Source: Isochrysis galbana (lineage: Eukaryota > Haptophyta > Isochrysidales > Isochrysidaceae). From it: a stretch of 64,000 bases of DNA. Below the pieces are notes generated by a model, which saw only the letters and a list, made by a program, of their open reading frames with translations, was not told the DNA's origin and ran no database searches. The translations under genes and the position numbers were made by a program. The stretch is taken from contig CM030932.1 in the NCBI GenBank assembly GCA_018136815.1, positions 2,440,234 through 2,504,233 on the forward strand. The letters run 5' to 3'. This document shows, piece after piece, positions 39,427 to 48,200 of the stretch. Each line of letters starts with the position of its first letter. The first letter of the stretch is position 1.

Positions 39427-39524
39427 ATCTTCACTCTAACCTGAACATGTTCACATTTGAACATGTTCACCTGTGAACATGTTCACATCTGAACATGTTC
39501 ATTCACACCTGAACATGTTCACAT
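39427..39524. repeat. Phased array of GAACATGTTC palindromes
   Basis: Five perfect 10-bp palindromes GAACATGTTC start at 39443, 39459, 39475, 39491 and 39511 (steps 16, 16, 16, 20). A one-mismatch copy, GAACATCTTC, is at 39423. Linkers are ACATTT, ACCTGT, ACATCT and ATTCACACCT. Even spacing of a dyad site is what a dimeric DNA-binding protein would use; it could also be a simple satellite. Confidence 0.85.
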
Positions 39525-40329
39525 CTGCGTCATCGGCGGGAGACGCGGCACCGACGGCCGACGGGGGCGCGTCCAGGTAGAAGTGCAGGCAAAGCGTGCG
39601 CCACCGGTTGAGCTGCAGCCGCGACAGACCCACCGACCACAGCCGCCGCCAGGGCACCACCACATGGCGGCGGTTGACGCACACCAGCTGGGAGCCGTTC
39701 AGCTCCCACCCGGCCGGCAACAGGTGCGCCACGGGACGAGACGCGTCGCGCAGCAGCGCTCCCAGCCACACGCGCATCTCCAAGTCGGCCGACTGCTTGC
39801 CCGACGTCGTCTCCTGCAGGTGCACGTCCAGCGTCAGGCCGAACCCTTCGTCCTCGCGCATTCCGTGGGGCAGGAACCGCACGCCCTCCGGCATCCCTTC
39901 CCACCGGCGATGGTACCCGAAGCCGACCACCAGCTTCAGGTGCGTCTCCGGCACGGGCAGCTGCTCGGCGTCAAAGTTGCCGCGGCGCGGCCGCTCGTGC
40001 ATCCAGTGCGTGCACAGGCGACGCCACTCCGCGCCCACCGAGCGGATCGGGCCCAGCGACTGGCCCCATAGGGCGAGTGCCGCCAGCGCCGTACGCACCA
40101 GGCCCGCGTGAGCCCTCGTCAGATCGCTCGAGGACCGCACGCGCGCCTCCCACTCGGCGCCCACGCGAGACACGTAGCCGCCGAGGGGACCCGCGCCGGC
40201 GTCGAGGATCCCGCGGAGGTGGTGGAACTGCTGATGAGGCGCGACGGATTCGCCGGTAGGTAGCGGTAGGGCCTGACAAGAGTTACTCGCTAGGACCCCC
40301 AACCAAAGTTGCTCGCAAAAGTTGCTCAA
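39499..40329 (-). CDS. Hypothetical protein, 276 residues
   Basis: The frame from ATG 40329 is protein-like throughout: a leader, then helical W-E-A-R-V-R-S-S-S-D-L-T-R-A-H-A-G-L-V-R, A-L-A-L-W-G-Q-S-L-G, a strand-rich middle (L-K-L-V-V-G-F-G-Y-H-R-R-W-E-G, G-F-G-L-T-L-D-V-H-L), and W-E-L-N-G-S-Q-L-V-C-V-N-R-R-H-V-V-V-P-W. Codon choice is strongly G/C at third positions, as in the other genes. No family is recognised. The last seven codons (V-N-M-F-R-C-E) are read from the palindrome array, so the natural end may have been replaced when the array expanded. The first 25 residues may be outside the true start; M-H-x-like internal starts are also possible. A phage- or transposon-derived protein cannot be excluded. 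Confidence 0.55.
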   Translation of the reverse strand: MSNFCEQLWLGVLASNSCQALPLPTGESVAPHQQFHHLRGILDAGAGPLGGYVSRVGAEWEARVRSSSDLTRAHAGLVRTALAALALWGQSLGPIRSVGAEWRRLCTHWMHERPRRGNFDAEQLPVPETHLKLVVGFGYHRRWEGMPEGVRFLPHGMREDEGFGLTLDVHLQETTSGKQSADLEMRVWLGALLRDASRPVAHLLPAGWELNGSQLVCVNRRHVVVPWRRLWSVGLSRLQLNRWRTLCLHFYLDAPPSAVGAASPADDADVNMFRCE

Positions 40330-40550
40330 TATGGGTCAAAAGAGACGCTAAGTTGCTCGCCAAGTTGCTCGAAGTTGCTCGCTCATTGCGCCCTTGGCTC
40401 CCGCCACTGAACGCACAGGGCGGACGCGAGGCCCCCATTGACCCCCACTTATAAAAGTAGGTTGGCTGTGTTGTTTTTGTTTTATCCGAAAGGGGGTTTC
40501 CCCCCCCGTGGACTCGAGGATCGAGGAGAGGACGCGCTGGGAGCTGCGCA
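40330..40550. other. Flank with AATGGGGGCC repeat tip
   Basis: GTTGCTCG words recur at 40285, 40310, 40350 and 40372. At 40424-40457 GGCCCCCATTGACCCCCACTTATAAAAGT is the inverted tip of the repeat at 8626. Confidence 0.5.
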
Positions 40551-40760
40551 GGGTCGGTGCGTGCACTGCAGCTGCAGGCGCTGCAGGGGGGACAAATATC
40601 GAGGGGGGGGGGGGGGGGCAGTGCCCCCTTCCCCTTCCCCCGGTATCACTCGGACACCTAGCTCGTCAGGCATGGCGGGATTCCGGGACATAAACGTTGT
40701 GTCCAATTAGCTAGTGGGGTTGGCTAGGACATAAAACATTAATTATTTTATTCATTATAT
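40551..40760 (+). repeat. Dispersed repeat family C, copy 2
   Basis: Same word order as 25720-25950: GCGCAGGGTCGGTGCGTGCACTG, GGACAAATATCGAG with a G16 run, GCAGTGCCCCC, ATGGCGGGATTCCGGGAC, GTGTCCAATTAGCTAGTGGGG, GGACATAAAACATTAATTA. Confidence 0.72.
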
Positions 40761-41294
40761 TCTACTATGCTCTAAGTTCTAACGCTCGCCGATACCGAAC
40801 AAAAAGGATTGAGGCGGGGAAGCGGAAAGGGGATTGGTAAGTGGGGCAAGGGCGATGTCGGTAGGAGCCCGGAAGTAGGGCGAGAGCGAGTAGAGTGCAG
40901 GCGTCTTCAAGAGTTTTTTTCTAAGTTCTAACACCAACTGCCCGTCTTTGTCTTCGCCGGGGCTACCCACGCCATGGCGCATTTATGGTGTCAAAGATGG
41001 GCAGCGTGCAGGAGCAGAAACCACACGCCACAGGTAATACGGCCAGTGGAAGTCCACGGTTACCGGTATATATGTCACTCTCACCGATGGAGGGCGGGCT
41101 CGTGGAGGGCGCGCTCCACGGAGAATACACCTGAAATGGCGGTGATACCTGTGCCACGCGATGATGCAATTGCCACATGCCATCTTTCTTCGTGTGGCCC
41201 ATCGAGGCAGCTCGCTCGCACACTCATTGGAAAGCGAAAGAATTAGATGTAGGGGATATTCGAGCCGCGAGCTGTACGGGTGATGGCACATCAA
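40761..41294. other. No gene supported; 3' flank of the cysteine-rich gene
   Basis: On the minus strand 41223-40963 holds a frame with a short hydrophobic Cys run (A-C-G-F-C-S-C-T) that could be an extra exon, but no junction supports it because the upstream exon already ends in a stop. Confidence 0.35.
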
Positions 41295-42135
41295 TCAAAC
41301 GCAAGCAATGGGCTCTGAGCGGTAGCACGCATCGCCGTCATCTGCCTCCTCTTCATCCCAAAGGCACACATGACGCGTCCGTGTCTCGTCCACCATGACA
41401 TAGTGTGATGTGCATGCTTGGCGATCGTCGCCAAAACTCTCACACCAGCGAGGGGGATCAAGATGACGAGCACTTGTGAGCGAGCCAAATACATCAAGGC
41501 AGCGTTTGGGGGGTGGCGGAGGCGGCGAGAAGACAGGCCGTGCAGGAGGGAGCAATGGTGGAGATGGTGGCGGTGGTGAGGCCACGGGGACCGGAAACGT
41601 CATGCCTTGCCGGTTGCGCATGCAGCCGGAGGCGCGTGCTCGGCAACCCCACCCGGATTTGTTCGCGGCCACGCGCCGATATTCGCAGTACGAGATTACG
41701 GAATCGGCTCGAACAAAGAAGCTTGAGTCACAGTCAGCGGGATTGTCATTGTGAACCTGATTAGGGTCATAACATGATCGATCAGTTGCTGGATTCTTGT
41801 TACTACTCTAATCAACTGATCAAACAAGAGACGGCTCGTGGCAGTTTTGACCATTTGGTAAGCGGTGGTGCGCAGCTTGTGCTAGAGAGAACACGTGGCG
41901 TACCTGGCAGCCACCACCATTGTTATCGATCTCTACTCGGCTGGCGACCATGTGGACGCAATCGGGACTCAGCGGCGGGGAAGGTGGCGCTATGTCGGGG
42001 ACAACGACGGGATCCTCTGCCACCACAACTGGCTTCTCCGCTGTGGCAAATGGAAGTGTGCCCACCGACTCGGCCGCTACCACAACTGCTGCCGCCGACT
42101 CGACTACATCCGTTGGTGCCGGCATTGGTGATTCG

Positions 42136-42170
<35 letters not shown>

Positions 42171-44032
42171 TTCCGCTGCTGCCTCAGCGGCATCCGCAGC
42201 GGAGATAAGAGGAGCTTGTGCCGCCGCTGCTCCTTCATCCAGGTGGTCGCTATCTGACGATGAGACAGACTCAGCTGTTCCAACGCCAGCTCGCCCAATG
42301 CCCGTAGAAGCCATATCCGAGGCTTTACTCAAATCTCTCACATCGAGGCCAAGTGGTATTGCCTTTGCCGCAGGAAGCTGTGTCGCTTCCATGGCTGCCG
42401 CTGCAAGTAGGTGTGGAGCACAGAATCCACACGCTTTGCAATTGCAATAAGAGCAGTGCATGTCTGCCGCAGCTGCCGCACACCAAAATTTGCACTCCGC
42501 CGAGGCCGAATCATCCCCGTTAAGAGGGGTGCACATACTCCCTTCTGGTAGAGCCTGGGGGAAGGGGTTGGCCGCAGGCTCGGGCTGTGGTGTCCTAGAG
42601 CCATCCGTGTGCGTGGATTCTTTTGTTGTTGGCGACAAATCCGTCCGGATGGGTGGTGCGGATTCGAGAACTGCCGGCACATCACATGCAGCCGTCTGCA
42701 CCTGAGGAGCCGTAATGCGTTCAGAGCACTTCTCTTCCGCACCACATGCCATTGCATAAGCAGAGTAGGTGCGGCCACACTCGAGCGACGCAAAGACAGC
42801 AGTCATTGCGCTCCATGGACTGCTGCCCACAGGCAAGATCTGCACGATGGTCTCGTCTCCAGGCTCGCCACTGAGACCAAACACCAAATGCGTCACCGGC
42901 GGGCCTTCTTGCGTGTGGGCGTTGCCAACTTCAGCTGCGGCGGCTGGCGCCACCGCGGTCTGGGATGGAAAGGCGCTCACTCGAATGAGATGCGCGTGTG
43001 CTGATGCCCCTATGGGGCTCACGTTGACCGCTTCCACACTATATGGCTGCTGAGGGCGGGCGGGCGGCGCGGACGGCGATGGCGGTGGCGGTGATACTGG
43101 GCGAGGTGAAGCCGGTGGTAATGGTGGTGGTGGCGACGGCGGCAAAGCCAAAGGTGGAAGTGGTGGGAGTGGCGGCCCGCATGAAAAGACGATCCCGGGG
43201 CGGCATGAGTCTTTCGTCCCCGCTGCCTCATCTCTGCGAACCCAAATGCACCGGCGATATGCATCTGGAAAGCCGTCCATCTCGGGTGCTGTCCAACCAT
43301 CCGTTGAGCCTGTGAGGGATTAGGAAGCGGGAGTGAGACACGCCCTGAGGGATAGAATGGATAGGCGGGGCGTTCTGAAATGCAAAGAGCTCAGCATAAG
43401 GTGCAGCAAGGTCAGGTGAACGCCTGCCAGCTGTGAAGGCCTTCTGAGCTGGAGAGCACACCGAGTCGCCAACGTGTAATATGCAATTCGCACTGAGCTC
43501 GGCCATACTCAGTTACGCTAGAGCAGAATTCGTCCTTCTCCGGCTGACGTATCTTCATGCCCTGCACCCAATCGCACTTCTCCAGGCGAATCATTGTCGT
43601 CGGTGGGCCCGAGCGGAGCTCATGCTCGTGGAACGCCAAGCACCAAGGGCACAGCGCGCATCGACACGAGGTGCAATGCTGGCCCTTGATTGGTGAGCAG
43701 AATTCCTCGCACGAGCGCTCGCCGAGGCCTGAGCAGTCTGTGGCTTCCGGCGCCGAGACGATTGTGCTGGCAACCCTGCGCATTAGCGCAGCTTCAGCTG
43801 CCTGCTCGGTGCTGAGTAGTGTTGCCGAGCCGTCCTGAGGAAGCGCGGCACACCGGGCGCACGCTCGGCATCGGCAGAACTCGCACCGATCGGCCAGATC
43901 CTCGCCGCACCAGTCGTCGCACTTCGCGACTGTACCATCGTCCTCACGGCTGCTCTCGCATGGCAAACCGAACCGATCGAGCAGGACAGAGGTGGGCGCG
44001 CCGAGCGGCCAAGGAGCAGTCATGCTGATCAT
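41295..44032 (-). CDS. Cysteine-rich modular protein, three exons
   Basis: Exons 44032-43462, 43309-41904 and 41756-41295 give 812 residues; introns are 152 and 147 bp (donors GTGTGCTC, GTACGCCA; acceptors CCTCACAG, CTAATCAG; phases 1 and 0), and all junctions keep the frame. Three copies of a module C-x3-C-x7/8-C-x2-C-x-C-x2-C-x2-C lie at about 38-61, 108-131 and 473-497. Between modules 2 and 3 are a proline-rich stretch (235-290) and a beta-rich segment ending E-C-G-R-T-Y-S-A-Y-A-M-A-C, reminiscent of a fibronectin-III-like domain. A long Ala run follows module 3. Exon 3 has more spaced cysteines (S-Y-C-E-Y-R-R-V, W-G-C, W-C-E-S-F) and a second proline stretch. No signal peptide is clear at the chosen start; ATG 44023 is an alternative. 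The module may be disulfide-bonded or metal-binding. Function unknown; extracellular use is my guess from composition. Confidence 0.68.
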
Positions 44033-44189
44033 GGGTTCGCCCTCTCCTCTCTGCGTCCTCTGCCTCTGCCTCTCCCCCTCCCTCTCCCCCTCCTCCTCCC
44101 TCTCCCTCTTTCCCTCTCCCTCTCTTCCCCCCTCCCCCTCCCCGCGAGGTGTACGGCGGGCGCTCTCTCGTCCCATTAGAGCTGAACAA
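44033..44189. other. 5' flank of the cysteine-rich gene
   Basis: Pyrimidine tract CTCCCCCTCC repeated (44050-44145) on the plus strand, that is a purine-rich leader for the minus-strand gene. Confidence 0.4.
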
Positions 44190-44372
44190 GAGTTTTAGAG
44201 TTTTACCGTCGCGGCCGTCGGATTTTCTTGTTGCGGTAGTATAACCCTAGTGCGAAGGGACCGTGCCACCGTGCCTCATGGCTCATGCGCAACGGAGCCC
44301 CTGCCCCGCGATGGGGGTGTGCGTTACGTGCGTGGTTAGCGCATGTCTCGGCCGGTCTATGTGGCTAGGTGT
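44190..44372 (+). repeat. Copia LTR-like fragment
   Basis: Shares TTTTCTTGTTGCGG, ACCCTAGTGCG, GGACCGTGCC, CAACGGAGCCCCTGCCCCGCG and TATGTGGCTAGG with the copia LTR in element sense. It is more diverged than the 51866 copy. A short inverted LTR piece follows at 44952-44901. Confidence 0.6.
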
Positions 44373-44387
44373 TCAACTAAATGAAAT

Positions 44388-44610
44388 AATTAATGTTATG
44401 TCCTAGCCAACCCCACTAGCCACTAGCTAATTGGACACAACTTTTCAGTCCCGGAATCCCGCCATGACTGACGAGCCAGGTGTCCGAGTGATACCGGGGG
44501 GGCACTGCCCTCTCCCCTCGATATGTATGTCGTATGTCCCCCCCCCCCAATGGACGCACCGCCCCCGCGCACCCCAGCGCGTCCTCTCCCCGAGTCCACG
44601 CTGGGGGACA
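44388..44610 (-). repeat. Dispersed repeat family C, copy 3, inverted
   Basis: TTAATGTTATGTCCTAGCCAACCCCAC, AGCTAATTGGACACAAC, GGAATCCCGCCATGACTGACGAGCC, GGGCACTGCCC, CCTCGATATG: the reverse of copies 1 and 2. Confidence 0.72.
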
Positions 44611-45207
44611 AGGCTAGGGCTGACCATTAACAACCAGCTTTCGCGATAGGTTGTTAGTGGCGTTGCGATAGGTTGGTACGACGTAAGTGGCTGGCGCTTC
44701 GTGCTTCGTATGACCGCCCTCGTGTTGCGACTGAATAAGAGCTCCTTTGCTCCATTACGGCGGCGGCCTCTGGCCGCCGGCCGCGCACGCGCGCGCCCCT
44801 GTGTTTCCTCTGTGTTGCGCCACAAGAGGTTTGAAACACGGCGAAACACGGCTGTTTTTGGCTTTTGTAGAAACACGGCGTTCCTGTGTTTCACATGTAG
44901 GCTACGGTCCCGCAGCACTAAGGTTATACTAACACAACAATAAAACTCTGACGCAAATCAAGTGTGAAAAGTGTCGAGATGCGCCAGACGCAGGCGCGGC
45001 TACCGGTGCGGGGCGGCGGCGCAGTGGAGGTCGGAAGGGGAAAGAGGGAGGCAGAGGGAGCAAGAGGAGGGGCAAGGGGGAGCGCGGAGCGGAGCGGGCG
45101 GGCGCGCGGGGGGGGGGGGGGAGGGGGGGGGGGGGAAGGGGGGGGGGAAGCGAGCAGAGTGAGAGGAGAGTGTGCGGACAGCTGTGAGCGCGGGGTGTTC
45201 GACGGGC
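44611..45207. other. Flank with inverted LTR piece; leader of the SFI1-like gene
   Basis: 44901-44952 is an inverted copia LTR piece (ACGGTCCCGCAGCACTAAGG ... AAAACTCTGAC). AAACACGGC words recur at 44834-44880. 45020-45160 is G-rich with a G14 run near 45109. Confidence 0.45.
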
Positions 45208-48200
45208 ATGGCGGCGAGCTCTGATGTAGGTCCTTGCTGCTCAGCCCTCGGCGGGTGGAAAGCGGCGTCGCATGCGCTCGTCACTCCGCCGCGACTGTCG
45301 CTCGAGGCACAGCTCGCGCGGATGCGTGCCGAGGCGCTCGCTGCAGCCGACGCGGCGAGCGCTGCCGCCGCCGCTGGCAGGCTCCGCCTCTCGCACTCGC
45401 CACACTCGCCGTTGCCGTGCACACGCCTCTCTACTGCGAGCAGCGCAGCGCTCAGCCCGAGCACCCCTTTTCGCCACCTGCGGCTGCGTCCTTCGCTGCG
45501 CTCGCGAGGGCTCGCCCTCGAGATGTGGCGCTTTTGGGCGGGCTCGACTGTCTATGCGCGCACCGCCAAGTCGCTTGGCCTACTGCGCCGGCGTGCATGC
45601 CACTGGCGCGGCCGGCGTAGGATGGAGGCCCTCCAGCGCTGGCGCTCTCTCGCTGTCTGCCGGAGGATGCGCATCATCTGCTTTTTCTCGTCCGCGTACC
45701 TGCGTCGCCACGTCTCGCGGGAGCAGGCTCAGGCGTGGTGCAGGTGGCGCGCTTCTAACGCGGAGCGCACAACCTCACGTATGCACGCGGCGGTAGCGGG
45801 GAGGCACATGAGCAGGGCGGGCCCGGGCACCCGACCGCTTCTATGCCTGGACCTGCTCTCGTGTCACCTAGAGAGATGGAGGGGGGTCTCGGTGACCGCG
45901 CGCGCGCTCCGCTTCTGCCGACAGGCCGTGGCGGCGCGCGCTTTGGGCATGTTGCGTGAGCACGCCAAAAGAAGCAAAGGGCGCAGAGCTGCCATGGCGG
46001 CGCGCCTCACGCGACGCTCTTTCCGTCGGCTGGCGGCTGGGGCCGCGGCCGCGCGCTCAATCGGAGTGACCAGCTGCCTGTCTCGAGGGAAGGGCGATGC
46101 TGTTCTCTCCCGTCGAGCCCTGCGCAGGTGGCGTGCCGCGACGAGCCTTTGGCCATTCATCACACGTATCGTGGACCGGCGACGGCTCTTGCTAGGCAGG
46201 ACTTTGCTGTCGGCCCTATCGGCGGCCGTCCCGACCGCCGACCAGCGCCGACGTTTGGCGGCGCTGCAGGAGCATCCCCGCGCTCCGCCGCCTCAGCCGC
46301 TGCGCTGGGTTCGAGTCGAGTATAGTGGATATCGCCGGCCCGTACAGCCGCAATGGACACTATCACAGGTGGCGAGCTATGTGGGCCCATGGAGCATCCG
46401 ACGGCAGGCGCTGCTGCGATGGCGATCTCGCCTGAGGAGCGTGAGCGCCGCGGTCATGCTCCTCGACCGTGGGAAATTCGAGTCAGTCCGCTTCGCACTA
46501 AAGCGGCTTGCCGACGCCTCGCTCGCACGCGCAGGAAGGAAGTTGCAAGAGGATGCTCTACGCCGACGCGCAAATGTGATCCGAGCACCTGCGCGCCGGC
46601 AGGTTGTTGCGGAGGCGATGGTGGTGTGGAGGTCACGTGTTCTCCCGGAAGTGGCTGTGGCCGCGGTAGCGACAGCGGCCTCCCGCCGCCTGGTCCAGGC
46701 GGCGGCGACTCGGCGGGCTGCGCTGAATCCAAGGGAGCAGCAGAGGGAGAAGCTGCGCTACTGGCAAGACTGGTCGGCTTTGCGACTCAACGACTACCAG
46801 CACATGCTCGACGCGGCTCTCATGGTGCGCCATCAAGTGCTCCGCCGCCTGGCCCGGAGCACGGCCATAGTGATGGGTAATAACGAGCGCTTGCAACTCG
46901 CTGAGCGGTTCCGGACCCGCACGGCTCGCTTGGCCGCTCTCCACAAGCTGCGGAGGTGGTGCGTAGCAAGGGTGCATCTGCTATCAGGTCCACGTGCTTG
47001 GCGTGGAACGGGCGCGCCCGTTGGCAGATTGGTCCTGCGCACCTTGGCTCGTGAGAGCAGACTCACCAAGCGCGTCATGAGCGCGTGCGGCACAGCTGCA
47101 CCGAGGCTGGCGTCCTTGGATGGAATCGCACGGTGGCGGCGCAACCACAAATACCTAGGTGAGAGGCGACGATTGCGGGTATATGCCGATCGCCGCTCTC
47201 GTTGCTTTCGAATGAAGGTCGCCTTGCGGCACATGCGCTTGTGCTGCCGGTCACACGCTCTGCTGCAAGCGTCTGTCTCTGCGGGCAAACGGTGGCGCCG
47301 TGGCCGCACGATTGGTGCGGCGTGGATATGCATGGTGGCATATACTGCCAGAGCTCTTGCACTCCGGCTCTTAGTTGAGCGGTGGAAGCGGGAGCGTTGT
47401 CGTAGGCGGTTGAGCACCAGCCTAGCAAAATGGCGCGCCGAAGCTCGCCTGCGCGGCAAGCGATGTTCGGTCGCCGAGAGCCTTATATCTACCCTCGCTC
47501 CGCCTGAGGCGGCGGCGTTCAAGACATGGCGCGAGTTAGCGGCGTCACTCGCGACGTCCGAACGCCTTCGGAGGGAGCGATGGGCACTCCGGGCAAGGTG
47601 GTGGCGACGATTGCGCGCTGCCTTGGTAAGTCATGCAAAGCATGATGCCGCCGTCGCTCTCGCGTCTGTCCGATTCGTTGCGCGTTGGCTGCGCCGATGG
47701 CGTGGAGGAGTGCATTCGCTGGACGCAGCACGCCAAGCGGACGCGTCTCTCTTGCGGCGCCTCGGTGAAGATTGGGTCCGAGCCCAATTGCGCCTTGCAC
47801 TCCGCCAGGCCCTCGTGCGCTGGGTCAATAGCGGGACCAAGCCCTCCGGCCATGCAATTGCCCTTGCACCGTCAACGTCGAACTCCGTCCAAGATGGAGT
47901 TTCGGTGAAGAGGACATTCCAAGTACCGATGCTATCTCTATCGGGGTCGTCGTCCGGCGTGCTGCATGCGCACAGCCTGAGCCCATGTGATCCATCTGGC
48001 CATTCGACAGCCGCCGTCCTGCCAGAGTCTCCTTCTAGGCAGAAGCACCACGTCGAGTCTTGCTCGTCAGGACTCGGTGCGCAGTCTCCGACACGGCCAT
48101 TCGAGGCGGAGTCTCCGTTACGGCTGATCGCAAGCGAGCCTCCCATGTGCTCGCACCACCTCTTGAGGGCCTCATCTCGCACGCGATTCTCAGAGTCGCT

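Noticed and set aside
39443-39520. CRISPR-like or operator array of a bacterial type
   Set aside because: Units are 10-bp palindromes with 6-10-bp linkers and there are no cas-like genes.
41920-42450. Plus-strand Ala/Ser/Thr-rich frame
   Set aside because: Antisense of the cysteine-rich gene's alanine run; the minus strand has three frame-preserving exons.
46833-47522. Minus-strand Arg-rich frame
   Set aside because: Antisense of the SFI1-like repeats.
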